From: Aquimarina rhabdastrellae
Lineage (GTDB): Bacteria > Bacteroidota > Bacteroidia > Flavobacteriales > Flavobacteriaceae
Assembly: GCA_947387485.1 (NCBI GenBank)
Contig: CANDNT010000002.1
Coordinates: forward strand, 62,001 to 126,000
DNA length: 64,000 nt
Direction: 5' to 3'
Position 1 is the first letter of the stretch. Each line of letters opens with the position of its first letter. Shown here piece after piece: positions 1 through 8,757 of this stretch. The notes under the pieces were generated by a model that was not told where the DNA came from, did no database searches, and was given only the letters and a program-made list of their open reading frames with translations. Both the position numbers and the translations under genes were made by a program.

Positions 1-865
1 CAACATCTTCTCTTCTTGCTAGTTTTTTATATCCTACCCATATATTTGCTAGAGCATGTGGTGGTAAGGCTGTTGTATAAATAAGACTACGTGCAAAATT
101 GATTAAATATTGTTTTAATGCATTGCTCCCTAAAATCGCTGCTCCATGACAGCCTAATCCTTTTCCAAAAGTCACTATTCTAGCAAAGACTTTTTCTTCT
201 AGTTTTTTTTCTTGAATCAATCCTGTACCATTCTTTCCAAAAACTCCTACGGCATGGGCTTCATCTATAATAAGTAGGCATTTATTGCTTTCGCAAAAGC
301 TTGTCAACATTTCTAGATCAGGTGTATCTCCATCCATCGAAAAGACACTTTCTGTAACGATATATATCGTTCCGTTTATTTTTCCTTTGGCTTTAAGCCT
401 ATTGTATTTTACTTCTAAATCTTGAAGGTCATTATGCTTAAATTTATATGTTTCTGCATAACTCATCTGCATTCCGTCTCGTATTGAGGCATGAATAAGT
501 TCGTCATAAAAAACACAATCTCCTTTTTGCGGTACCGAAGAAAAGAAGCCTAGATTAGCATCATATCCCGAATTAAAAAGTAACGCTTCTTCTATATTAT
601 GTAATCGTGCCAACTCACGTTCTACTACAGTATACAATTTGTGATTACCAGAAATCAATCTTGATCCTGTAGCCCCATTTGTTTGTATATCATATGTCTT
701 TAAGACTTCTTTTGCCGCTTTAAACATTGCTGCGGATCTTGAAAAACCTAAATAATCATTAGATATAAAATCTACACCATTTCTTGTTTCGGGTAATGCT
801 CTTAAGATATTTGACTTTTCTCTTAATTGTATCTTTTTAAGTAGTTTTTCTGGTAAGTTTTGCAT
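1..865 (-). CDS. bioF: PLP-dependent 8-amino-7-oxononanoate synthase family protein, 3' end outside window
   Basis: Reads leftward from an ATG at 865 and is still open at base 1, so about 288 codons are present of a family usually near 380-390. It belongs to the alpha-oxoamine synthases, PLP enzymes that condense an acyl-CoA with an amino acid; BioF makes the biotin precursor 8-amino-7-oxononanoate from pimeloyl-thioester and alanine. Visible motifs are NDYLGFS near the N-terminus, GATGSRLISGNH, the PLP-aspartate segment DEAHAVGVFGKNG, and TFGKGLGCHGAA with the Schiff-base lysine at about residue 235. The related 2-amino-3-ketobutyrate CoA ligase (Kbl) and serine palmitoyltransferase share this fold; the NDYLG start and overall pattern favour BioF, but no other biotin gene is in view. 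A -7-like box (TACCTTTGT, minus strand, 888-896) lies 23 bases upstream. Confidence 0.85.
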   Translation of the reverse strand, partial: MQNLPEKLLKKIQLREKSNILRALPETRNGVDFISNDYLGFSRSAAMFKAAKEVLKTYDIQTNGATGSRLISGNHKLYTVVERELARLHNIEEALLFNSGYDANLGFFSSVPQKGDCVFYDELIHASIRDGMQMSYAETYKFKHNDLQDLEVKYNRLKAKGKINGTIYIVTESVFSMDGDTPDLEMLTSFCESNKCLLIIDEAHAVGVFGKNGTGLIQEKKLEEKVFARIVTFGKGLGCHGAAILGSNALKQYLINFARSLIYTTALPPHALANIWVGYKKLARREDV

Positions 866-974
866 ACAATCCTTTTCCTTTCTGCATACAAAGGTACTCT
901 TTAAATTTGTAATACACATGTTTCAAAAAGTACTCTATTGTTGTTAAAAATTACCTAATAAAAATAATTAATTA

Positions 975-1004
975 TTGTTTTTCGATAATTTTTATAATAT
1001 TTGC
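975..1004 (+). promoter_or_regulatory. candidate Bacteroidota promoter for the DUF2975/Xre pair
   Basis: A TTG at 975-977 is followed after 18 bases by AATATTTGC (996-1004), one base away from the TAnnTTTGY form of the -7 box. It ends 34 bases before the ATG at 1039. Found by eye only. Confidence 0.3.
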
Positions 1005-1038
1005 ATTGTCAAACTAATTAAACACATTGTATCATATC

Positions 1039-1551
1039 ATGAAAATGTTTGGAAAAAAATCTGTTTCAACTTTGTTGTTTTATGTATCAACCATTTCATT
1101 TTGGGGATATTTTATTTTTACCATAATTTTAAGCATTCTTTTAATTACAAATCAATTTACTCAAGAAAATGGGGATTATTTTCAAGTTAGTATTCCGTTT
1201 ACCGGTTCTGTAATAAAAGGGATTAACCATCCTCTTACATTACTTGCTATTATTGCTTTTTTTCTTTTTTACTCGGCTTTTTTTTATCTATTGACTCAAC
1301 TATTTAAAACCTTTAAAGCAGAAAAGTTATTTACAGAAAATGCCATTGTATTTTTAAAGCGCTTTACAATACTTAATCTCATTGTACCTCTTTTATACCT
1401 AATCATTGGGGCTATTGCTACCCATCACATATCGACAGATGATCTTATTAGTGGATTATTACATGTTTTTTTAGGAATTTTTGCTGCTTTTATTGCTGCA
1501 ATTTTTAAACTTGGATACAGATTACAAGAAGAAAACGACTTAACCATTTAA
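1039..1551 (+). CDS. DUF2975 family membrane protein
   Basis: About 170 residues with four hydrophobic segments: one near residues 10-35, one around 65-90 (LTLLAIIAFFLFYSAFFYLL), one near 110-130 and one near 140-160. This is the layout of DUF2975 proteins, small inner-membrane proteins of unknown biochemical role. The ATG at 1039 (MKMFGKK) is preferred over an in-frame TTG four codons upstream. The stop lies two bases before the start of an Xre-type regulator; the DUF2975-plus-Xre pair is a recurring arrangement in bacteria, which supports both calls and suggests joint function, perhaps a membrane protein that modulates or is regulated by the small DNA-binding partner. The function is not known. 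Confidence 0.8.
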   Translation: MKMFGKKSVSTLLFYVSTISFWGYFIFTIILSILLITNQFTQENGDYFQVSIPFTGSVIKGINHPLTLLAIIAFFLFYSAFFYLLTQLFKTFKAEKLFTENAIVFLKRFTILNLIVPLLYLIIGAIATHHISTDDLISGLLHVFLGIFAAFIAAIFKLGYRLQEENDLTI

Positions 1552-1553
1552 CT

Positions 1554-1757
1554 ATGCCTATTATTGTACATCTTGACGTTATGCTTGCTAAAAGGAAAAT
1601 GAAAAGTAAAGAGCTTGCCGAAAAGATTGGTATTACTACTGCTAATCTTTCTATCCTAAAATCTGGTAAAGCCAAAGCTATACGTTTTTCTACTCTTGAA
1701 GCTATTTGTAAAGAACTTAATTGTCAACCTGCAGATATTCTAGAATACACTACATAA
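1554..1757 (+). CDS. small Xre/YozG-like helix-turn-helix regulator
   Basis: Sixty-seven residues that are almost entirely one Cro/C1-type helix-turn-helix domain: MLAKRKMKSKELAEKIGI (first helices), TTANLSILKSGKAKAIRFSTL (turn and recognition helix), then a closing helix around EAICKELNCQPADILEY. The CQPADILEY ending is typical of the YozG-like short Xre regulators found beside DUF2975 genes. It begins two bases after the upstream stop and is surely co-transcribed. It probably binds its own promoter region, but no operator is evident. Confidence 0.88.
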   Translation: MPIIVHLDVMLAKRKMKSKELAEKIGITTANLSILKSGKAKAIRFSTLEAICKELNCQPADILEYTT

Positions 1758-1787
1758 TATTTAATCACCTTTTTAATTTATTCTATC

Positions 1788-2219
1788 ATGAAAACTATCA
1801 CATTATATGTAATGCTATTTTTTAGTAGCTTTTTAGGCGCTCAACAATTATCTGAGCAATTTTTTACCATTATCAAAAATGACGATGCTGCTGCTTTAGA
1901 AAAAGTATTGACCAAAGACAATATCAATACTTGTTACGAATTTAAGAATTCGGCTTATACCTTATTATCTATAGCTATAAAAGCGAATAGTACAGCTTGT
2001 TTTGATCTTTTATTAAAAAAAGGTGTAGATCCCGAAATCAATTGTAAAGGAAAAACTCCCTTAATGTATACTGCCAAATACGGAAAACTTGACTTTGCAA
2101 AAAAGCTTATCGCTCATGGAGCTTCTCTTACTTCTAAAAACGAAAGAGGAAGGACTGCTCTTGATTATGCAAAAAAATATAAGCAACAAGCTTTGATTGA
2201 TTACTTCTCTTCGCTATAG
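1788..2219 (+). CDS. small secreted ankyrin-repeat protein
   Basis: 143 residues. An N-terminal signal peptide (MKTITLYVMLFFSSFLGAQQ) targets it out of the cytoplasm. The remainder is about three ankyrin units: residues roughly 20-50, 55-85 (TLLSIAIKANSTACFDLLLKKGVDPE) and 88-120 (KTPLMYTAKYGKLDFAKKLIAHGA), with a final cap RTALDYAKKYK. Ankyrin repeats bind protein partners. It closely resembles the N-terminal third of the next gene (compare KTPLMYTAKY with KNALMYAAKY), so the two look like tandem paralogues. It starts 30 bases after the Xre gene and may share its transcript. Confidence 0.82.
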   Translation: MKTITLYVMLFFSSFLGAQQLSEQFFTIIKNDDAAALEKVLTKDNINTCYEFKNSAYTLLSIAIKANSTACFDLLLKKGVDPEINCKGKTPLMYTAKYGKLDFAKKLIAHGASLTSKNERGRTALDYAKKYKQQALIDYFSSL

Positions 2220-2246
2220 TTATTACTATAGTTTTTATCTAAAATT

Positions 2247-2300
2247 ATACTATCCTAAACCTTAATGGTCAGTTCATGCTTTTGAATTGACCCTAGTATA
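2247..2300. terminator. inverted repeat between the two ankyrin genes
   Basis: GGTCAGTTCA (2268-2277) and TGAATTGACC (2283-2292) pair with one mismatch around a 5-base loop. They are flanked by a second pair, TATACTA (2247-2253) and TAGTATA (2294-2300). It may be a stem that weakly ends the first message, but there is no strong T-run, so a regulatory or mRNA-processing role is equally open. Confidence 0.4.
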
Positions 2301-2326
2301 CTATTGCTTTATTTTATCTACTTATT

Positions 2327-3883
2327 ATGAAAAAATTATATCTTCTTTTCTGCTTTTTAATTCAGTTATCATGTGCTCAAAAAACTCCTGAAATCTTAGA
2401 AGCTGTAGCAAACGATGATACACAAACTATTACTACTTTTCTAAAACAAGATCATGACATCAATGCTAATTATAATGGCTATACCTTATTAACCTATGCC
2501 ATTAAAAAAAATTCTTCTACTTCTTTTATTCAGTTTCTATTGTCACAAGGAGCTCATATAGATCAACCTAATGGCAGTGGAAAAAATGCATTAATGTATG
2601 CTGCCAAATATCATAGAAATGATCTCATTCCTTTTTTAGTTAAACACGGAGCTAATGTTAATCTTCAAAATGATGACGGTGCAAATGCTCTTCTATATGC
2701 TATTAAATATGAAAACGGAGATGGATTAAAAAAACTAATCGCATTAGGTGGTGACATTCATAAAAAACTAGATAGTAATTTTACTATTCTTGACTATGCT
2801 AAAAAACGAAATTCCAAAATCATCTTAAAAGCACTAAACTTAGAGTATAAAGAAGAATTAGCTATAGATGGACCTTACCTTTTTTATCGCGATAATAATA
2901 TTATTGAAAACATTGCTGTAGTTACTACAAATAATACTCCTCAAGTAACATCTTCTATACTTACTAATAAGAATACCCCTCTTAACGTTATGGTAGATAA
3001 TAATTCTCAGGATCAATTTACGGTTCAATTACAAGACTCTTTATATATCCCTAATACGGCTTATAATGAACCAGAAAAGTTAATCGCTATTTCTGATATC
3101 GAAGGAAACTTTTACGCACTTAAACAGTTTTTAATTGGTAGCGGTGTTATGGATAACAACTATCAATGGAGTTATGGTTCTGGTCATCTTGTTTTGGTAG
3201 GTGATTTTTTTGATCGTGGTACAAACATTACAGCTGTACTGTGGCTTTTATATGATCTAGATCGTCAAGCGAAAGCTCATAATGGTATGGTACATTTTAT
3301 TGTAGGGAATCACGAAATCATGAATCTTAATGGAGATAATCGATATGTAAGAAATAAATACAAAGAACTAGCTTTAAAACTAGATACAAAGACACAAGAG
3401 CTCTATAGTGAGAACACCGAATTAGGAAGGTGGTTACGCACTAAAAACTGTGTAGAAAAAATTGGAAATACAGTGTATACTCATGGTGGATTGAGTAAAC
3501 GACTTGTTGATGATCATTTTTCTTTACAAGAAATGAATGATTTAGCAAGGGCCTATTATGGTAAATCGAATCAAGAAATCATCAAGAATGATCGTGCAAA
3601 AGGTGTATTTTCTAGTAATGCAGGGCCATTCTGGTATCGTGGATATTTTAAAGAAAACCTACCACAATCAGAAGTAGATGCTATTACAAATTATTATAAG
3701 ATAGATCATATTGTAGTAGGTCATACTCCTGTTAAAGAAATTTCTTCTCTTTATGAGAATACGGTAATTGCTATAGACTTAAAACATCCTAATAACAAAG
3801 AACATGGTCTTGTAAAAGGTCTTCTCAAAATTAACAATCAATTTTACAGTATTGATGAATTAGGTAATCGATCAAAACTATAG
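2327..3883 (+). CDS. ankyrin-repeat / PPP-type metallophosphatase fusion protein, exported
   Basis: 518 residues. A signal sequence ends near LSCAQK; the Cys could be a lipobox cysteine. Residues about 25-170 hold four ankyrin repeats (NGYTLLTYAIKKN, GKNALMYAAKYHRN, GANALLYAIKYENG, FTILDYAKKRN). After a linker, residues about 250-515 form a calcineurin-like phosphoesterase: DIEGN at 257-261, GDFFDRG near 292-298, GNHE at 327-330, THGGLS, and GHTPV near the C-terminus. The metal-binding His of the usual first motif DxH is Glu here. The likely reaction is phosphomonoester or phosphoprotein hydrolysis in the periplasm or at the surface; the substrate is unknown. The ankyrin part is paralogous to the preceding gene. 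Confidence 0.82.
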   Translation: MKKLYLLFCFLIQLSCAQKTPEILEAVANDDTQTITTFLKQDHDINANYNGYTLLTYAIKKNSSTSFIQFLLSQGAHIDQPNGSGKNALMYAAKYHRNDLIPFLVKHGANVNLQNDDGANALLYAIKYENGDGLKKLIALGGDIHKKLDSNFTILDYAKKRNSKIILKALNLEYKEELAIDGPYLFYRDNNIIENIAVVTTNNTPQVTSSILTNKNTPLNVMVDNNSQDQFTVQLQDSLYIPNTAYNEPEKLIAISDIEGNFYALKQFLIGSGVMDNNYQWSYGSGHLVLVGDFFDRGTNITAVLWLLYDLDRQAKAHNGMVHFIVGNHEIMNLNGDNRYVRNKYKELALKLDTKTQELYSENTELGRWLRTKNCVEKIGNTVYTHGGLSKRLVDDHFSLQEMNDLARAYYGKSNQEIIKNDRAKGVFSSNAGPFWYRGYFKENLPQSEVDAITNYYKIDHIVVGHTPVKEISSLYENTVIAIDLKHPNNKEHGLVKGLLKINNQFYSIDELGNRSKL

Positions 3884-3955
3884 GTTTTAATAAATACATT
3901 TTAATCCAAAAATCAATACTATATTAATCATTTTATTGCTTTTTAATTGATAAAC

Positions 3956-3992
3956 AATAAACTCAAGTATAATATTTATATTTGAGTTTATT
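3956..3992. promoter_or_regulatory. perfect 11-bp inverted repeat upstream of the M61 peptidase gene
   Basis: AATAAACTCAA at 3956-3966 and TTGAGTTTATT at 3982-3992 are exact complements separated by 15 bases. A TATATTTG box (TAnnTTTG form, 3977-3984) overlaps the right arm, 27 bases before the ATG at 4011, so the repeat could be an operator; it could also be a terminator stem for the upstream phosphatase gene, although no T-run follows. Confidence 0.4.
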
Positions 3993-4010
3993 ATTTTATA
4001 ATCCTTTTTC

Positions 4011-5792
4011 ATGAGAATTTTTATTGTTGCTTTATTTTTTACATTGACCTCTCTTGGGCAATCCAATACTTATACGATAGCTTTTCCTAATGCTGTACAA
4101 CATGAAGCAGAAATTAGTGCTACTTTCCCTGATATAAAAGAGCAGAAATTTTCTGTGCGTATGAGCAGAACTTCTCCTGGTCGTTATGCGATACATGAGT
4201 TTGCAAAAAATGTTTATAATTTTACAGCAAAAGACAGTCAAGGAAAACCACTAAAAATCACACGAACTAATCCTTATCAATGGGATATTACAGGACATGA
4301 CGGAACTGTATCAATCTCGTATACCTTATTTGCAGATAGGGCAGATGGTACCTATTCTCAAATTGATCTTACTCATGCTCATCTCAATATTCCAGCTACA
4401 TTTATGTATGCTCCAAGTATGACCGAAAGATCTATCGAAATTGATATTCAAGCTAGAAAAGATCTTAAGTGGCGCGTTGCTACACAATTAAAGCATTTAA
4501 AAAACACCACATACTATGCCCCTAATTTTGCTTACTTTATGGATAGTCCTATTGAAGTAAGCAATCATCAAGTTCGTTCATTTGAAGTAACTTCGAATGC
4601 GAAAAAATACACCATAAATTTTGCTTTACATCATGCTGGTACTAAAGCTGAATTTGACGCTTATTTTGAAAAAGTTAAAAAAATTGTTCTTAAACAGAAA
4701 GAAGTTTTTGGCGAACTTCCTGATTTTGATTTTAATGAATATACGTTTTTAGGTTGTTATATTGCTAATGCAAGTCGTGACGGTATGGAACACCGCAATT
4801 CTACTATTCTTACCAATCCTCTGGCTTTGGCAGATGGGGGTGCTCAAAAAAATATCGGAACAGTTTCTCACGAATTTTTTCATTCTTGGAATGTAGAACG
4901 TATACGACCTAAATCATTAGAACCTTTTAATTTTGAAGAAGCTAATATGAGTGGTGAACTTTGGTTTGCCGAAGGTTTTACCAGTTACTATACCAACCTC
5001 ATTCTTTGTCGTGCAAAAATCATCACTCCCAAAGAATATGTACAAAGTATAATTCGCATTTATAATCATGTTTGGAATTCTCCTGCTAGACAATATTTTA
5101 ATCCTATAGAAATGAGCTATCAAGCTCCTTTTGTAGACGCTGCTACATCTATTGACCCAGTAAATAGAGAAAATATGTTTATTTCTTATTATTCTTATGG
5201 TAGTATTCTGGGGCTAGCATTAGATCTTTCTTTACGAGAAAAAGGATTACATCTTGATGATTATATGAAGCTTATTTGGGATACCTATGGTAAATCTGAA
5301 AAACTTTATACTATTACAGACTTACATTATTCGTTAAATCAATATGCTGGAAAAGATTTTGGAGATCACTTCTTTAATCAATATATATACAAGAGTGCTA
5401 CTCCTGATTATAAACGTTTATTGGCATTTATGGGGATTTCTTTAACACAAGATACTCATCTGGCTTATCTAGGTAATGGTATTTCTGAAAACACATTAAC
5501 CGAAAATCCTAAAAAAGGAACACCCCTATACCGTGCTGGTTTAAATAAGAATGATATTATTATAGCTATTGATCAACAAAAGCTCGATGACGAAATTACT
5601 GTTGCTTCTATAATACAGCAATATAAGCCTAAAGATGTTATTAACCTTACTTATCAACGATTTGGAAAAGAGCATCAAGTTAATATTACTCTTGATACCA
5701 ATCCTACCTACACATTATCACTCTTTGAAGATGATAATATAAAGGTAAGAAAAGCTATACGTAATAACCGAAATGCCTGGTTACACCAATAA
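4011..5792 (+). CDS. M61 family metallopeptidase (glycyl aminopeptidase-like) with PDZ domain
   Basis: 593 residues. A signal peptide (MRIFIVALFFTLTSLGQ) precedes an N-terminal beta domain (about 20-190), then the gluzincin catalytic domain with HEFFH at about residues 287-291, followed by GELWFAEGF whose glutamate is the third zinc ligand. A C-terminal PDZ-like segment (RAGLNKNDIIIAIDQQ, about 500-570) fits the family, which is usually about 600 residues. M61 enzymes cleave N-terminal glycine or alanine; here it would act on periplasmic peptides. It stands alone between the ankyrin-phosphatase and a convergent S9 peptidase, with a strong terminator after its stop. Confidence 0.92.
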   Translation: MRIFIVALFFTLTSLGQSNTYTIAFPNAVQHEAEISATFPDIKEQKFSVRMSRTSPGRYAIHEFAKNVYNFTAKDSQGKPLKITRTNPYQWDITGHDGTVSISYTLFADRADGTYSQIDLTHAHLNIPATFMYAPSMTERSIEIDIQARKDLKWRVATQLKHLKNTTYYAPNFAYFMDSPIEVSNHQVRSFEVTSNAKKYTINFALHHAGTKAEFDAYFEKVKKIVLKQKEVFGELPDFDFNEYTFLGCYIANASRDGMEHRNSTILTNPLALADGGAQKNIGTVSHEFFHSWNVERIRPKSLEPFNFEEANMSGELWFAEGFTSYYTNLILCRAKIITPKEYVQSIIRIYNHVWNSPARQYFNPIEMSYQAPFVDAATSIDPVNRENMFISYYSYGSILGLALDLSLREKGLHLDDYMKLIWDTYGKSEKLYTITDLHYSLNQYAGKDFGDHFFNQYIYKSATPDYKRLLAFMGISLTQDTHLAYLGNGISENTLTENPKKGTPLYRAGLNKNDIIIAIDQQKLDDEITVASIIQQYKPKDVINLTYQRFGKEHQVNITLDTNPTYTLSLFEDDNIKVRKAIRNNRNAWLHQ

Positions 5793-5834
5793 TCAAAAAG
5801 AGCTACTTAACGATTTAAGTAGCTCTTTTTGATT
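5791..5834. terminator. bidirectional intrinsic terminator with a perfect 20-bp stem
   Basis: Arms 5791-5810 and 5815-5834 are exact complements around a 4-base loop, with A-runs and T-runs on each side (core AGAGCTACTTAA / TTAAGTAGCTCT). It sits between the convergent M61 and S9 peptidase genes, its left arm overlaps the M61 stop codon, and it can serve both. Confidence 0.93.
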
Positions 5835-5836
5835 TA

Positions 5837-8602
5837 TTATTCTCTTTCTAAATCATATCCATGATTAATTCCTTTATCTACTCTAGGCACACCCTTTGTC
5901 ATCCATTTGGGAGCTGGTTCTCCTTTTAAATAATGATCAAAAAACTGCATCATTCGTATAGATAAATCTTGTTTGTTTTTTACTTTTCTCAAATTATGAG
6001 CTTCATTGTTATAAACCAACAACCAAACTGGTTTTTGCAGTCTTCTCATTCCCATAAACATCTCTATTCCCTGATAATATGGTACTGCTCCATCATTATC
6101 ATTATGCATCATTAATAATGGGGTTTGTATGTTTGGAATTTTAAATAATGGTGAATTCTCTATATAAAGATCAAATCCTTCCCATAAGTTCTTACCTATA
6201 CGACTTTGTGTTTTTTCATATTGAAACTCTCTACTCAATCCAGATTGCCATCTTATACCTCCATAAGCAGATGTCATATTACTCACAGGAGCACCGGCCA
6301 TAGCTGCTTTAAATTTATTGGTTTTGGTAATCAAATACGCTACTTGATAACCTCCCCAACTCTGCCCTTGAATTCCTATATTATTTGTATCTATATATCC
6401 TTTTTGCTCTAATGCTTCTACTCCAGATACAATACAATTATATGCGCTCTCTCCTGGTTTCCCATCCAAATTGTAAACAATATTAGGCACAAACATAATA
6501 TAATCATTACTTACCAAATATGCTGGATTCACGATAGAAGCACTTGGTCTAGGAGAAGAATATATTGTAAGATTATCTGAATTTCTATCATAAAAATATG
6601 TAATCAATGGATATTTTTTGGTTTCATCAAAGTTTTCTGGCTTATATACTATTCCTTCTAACTCTTTTCCATCATAAGCTTTCCATTTAAACAATTCTGC
6701 TGTTCCCCATTTAAATTCTGTCTGTTGAGGGTTTACATTAGTAATTTTCTTTGTTGTTTTAAACAAATCTGTTGTAAGCTGTACATCTGGATAAGTAGTA
6801 AAATTTTGAGCGTTCCATACAAATACATCTTTATTTTTTGCTTTTTTAAAACCTCTTAAATGATACTCTCCTAATTTCAGTTTTTCTACTTTCTTCCCTT
6901 TATTTAATCCATAAACTCCATCTGTTTTTGTTTTATGATTATACCCTACAAGTAGTAATTCTTTACCAATATATGTTGCTAGAGAAGGATTCTCTTCATC
7001 CAGTTTCAACGTATTATACGTTATCTCATTTTCTCTACCATCTTTTGTTAATCTCGTAATCTTATATGTTTTTAATGATATACTCCATAAATCATATTTA
7101 TCTCTTAATAAAACATTACCATTTTTATCAAAACCTGCATAACCATATGACCACGGTAATGATGGTTCATCATGATCTTCATTATAAAATGACACATTTA
7201 CTTTTGATGTCAAATCATAGGTTTTACCTGATGCTAATTCAATTGCATACCAATTCTTTTTATATCTGTCATAATACACAACATGTTTTTGATCTGGTGA
7301 AATTATAGGATCTTCGCCTCCTTTTTTTATTAATAATTTCTTTTGTCCCGTTGCTATATTTACACTATAAAAATCTTTTACCCAGGGAGAATCCCATGAT
7401 CTTTCATATCCATACGGTTTTTCATCTTCTCCTATTAAAAATTGAGGTTCTTTTCGTTTGTCAAATCTTAAGTTTTCTACTGCATCATCTTCTAATATGA
7501 CATACTTTCCTTTATCTATATCATAACTAACTAAAAACGATTTCTCTTTTAAAGATTTTATTTTTGATTTTTGTTCTGGTTGTATCAATTTGTCTTTCCA
7601 GTTCCAAACATCTACTTCTGGAATCTCTTCATCTAATAATGTAGTATCTTTTTTATGTCTACTTATATCTTTAATATAGAAAAATAAACGATCTCCTTTA
7701 TCCGCAAATAATGCTGTCTTATATTGACTAATTTCTTTTTGTGATTGCTTTATTTTTATTTTTTTAAGATCTCTACCATTAAAGTAATGGAGTGCGTATT
7801 TTAAAGAATCCTCTGCAACAGAATCTTTAACAGCATGAAAAGCTAATTGTTTGCCTAATTTATCAGTCGATAGATTACTATATAAATATTGTGTAGAATC
7901 AATTAAAGTACGACCTCCTGTTATAAGGTCATATTTAAAAACTCCATTATCTCTAGATTTCTTTTTTCCTTTCTTAATGGTGTAATAAAACTGATTTGCT
8001 TTTTCTGCTAACTTATATTCTTTTACATCGTATATAGTATCTTTTTTCTTTGTTTTAAGATCATATACTAATAATATATTTGATGCCTTTGTTTTTTTCT
8101 TATCAACAGAATCCTTGGTTTCATCTTTCTTAAAAATACTCTCAACTACAATTTTATAAGGTGCCTTTTCTGTTATTGCATATGATTTAACATTTTGTAT
8201 AGAATCGTATATTTTATCACGTCTAACATCAAATATATACCAAGAGTCTTTACTTAATTTCTCATCTTTAAGCCCTTTTTTCTTTTCACTTCGTATAGTT
8301 TCATATAAAGGTTTTTGTTTAAAAAAAATAAAAGCTTCATCTTTTTTAATTTTGGATTCATATCCATTTATAAATCTAGATTTAGTTCCTTTATTTACAT
8401 TATAAATTTCGATATAACCATCTCCTCTTTTGGTTGTTACCTCTACCTCAGATACTATTACATTTCCTCTTTCTGAAATATTCACATTTGAAATACGCTT
8501 CCATAAATCGTAATCATTATGAGATAGGCTCTTTTTCTGTTGAGGATAAGATATAATTGATAGTAGTGTAAAAACTATTGTAATCAAGTACTTCTTTGAC
8601 AT
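5837..8602 (-). CDS. S9 family prolyl oligopeptidase/dipeptidyl-peptidase-like serine peptidase
   Basis: 921 residues with a signal peptide (YLITIVFTLLSIISYPQQ). The first roughly 640 residues have the beta-propeller character of S9 peptidases. The C-terminal alpha/beta-hydrolase domain carries GQSWGG with the nucleophile Ser at about residue 748, an Asp in HNDNDGAVP and a His in NEAHNL. Such enzymes hydrolyse short peptides, often next to proline, in the periplasm. It is longer than typical prolyl oligopeptidases (about 700), in keeping with large S9 peptidases of Bacteroidota. It is a single gene, converging on the M61 gene and separated from atpC by 155 bases. Substrate specificity cannot be read from the sequence. 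Confidence 0.9.
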   Translation of the reverse strand: MSKKYLITIVFTLLSIISYPQQKKSLSHNDYDLWKRISNVNISERGNVIVSEVEVTTKRGDGYIEIYNVNKGTKSRFINGYESKIKKDEAFIFFKQKPLYETIRSEKKKGLKDEKLSKDSWYIFDVRRDKIYDSIQNVKSYAITEKAPYKIVVESIFKKDETKDSVDKKKTKASNILLVYDLKTKKKDTIYDVKEYKLAEKANQFYYTIKKGKKKSRDNGVFKYDLITGGRTLIDSTQYLYSNLSTDKLGKQLAFHAVKDSVAEDSLKYALHYFNGRDLKKIKIKQSQKEISQYKTALFADKGDRLFFYIKDISRHKKDTTLLDEEIPEVDVWNWKDKLIQPEQKSKIKSLKEKSFLVSYDIDKGKYVILEDDAVENLRFDKRKEPQFLIGEDEKPYGYERSWDSPWVKDFYSVNIATGQKKLLIKKGGEDPIISPDQKHVVYYDRYKKNWYAIELASGKTYDLTSKVNVSFYNEDHDEPSLPWSYGYAGFDKNGNVLLRDKYDLWSISLKTYKITRLTKDGRENEITYNTLKLDEENPSLATYIGKELLLVGYNHKTKTDGVYGLNKGKKVEKLKLGEYHLRGFKKAKNKDVFVWNAQNFTTYPDVQLTTDLFKTTKKITNVNPQQTEFKWGTAELFKWKAYDGKELEGIVYKPENFDETKKYPLITYFYDRNSDNLTIYSSPRPSASIVNPAYLVSNDYIMFVPNIVYNLDGKPGESAYNCIVSGVEALEQKGYIDTNNIGIQGQSWGGYQVAYLITKTNKFKAAMAGAPVSNMTSAYGGIRWQSGLSREFQYEKTQSRIGKNLWEGFDLYIENSPLFKIPNIQTPLLMMHNDNDGAVPYYQGIEMFMGMRRLQKPVWLLVYNNEAHNLRKVKNKQDLSIRMMQFFDHYLKGEPAPKWMTKGVPRVDKGINHGYDLERE

Positions 8603-8704
8603 AGTTTAACGCTTTAACATTCCTAAATTCTTCATTCTAAAGTATAAAACATGTGTAATAAACTTTTATTTTTAACATAATTTTATCTTGTATTTTTTCA
8701 AAGA

Positions 8705-8733
8705 AAAAGCACTCACAATTTGTGAGTGCTTTT
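8705..8733 (-). terminator. intrinsic terminator after atpC
   Basis: AAAAGCACTCAC and GTGAGTGCTTTT form a 12-bp stem around a short loop. On the minus strand it is followed by a T-rich tail, 25 bases beyond the atpC stop. Confidence 0.9.
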
Positions 8734-8757
8734 ATACTTTTATAATATAATATCGAA

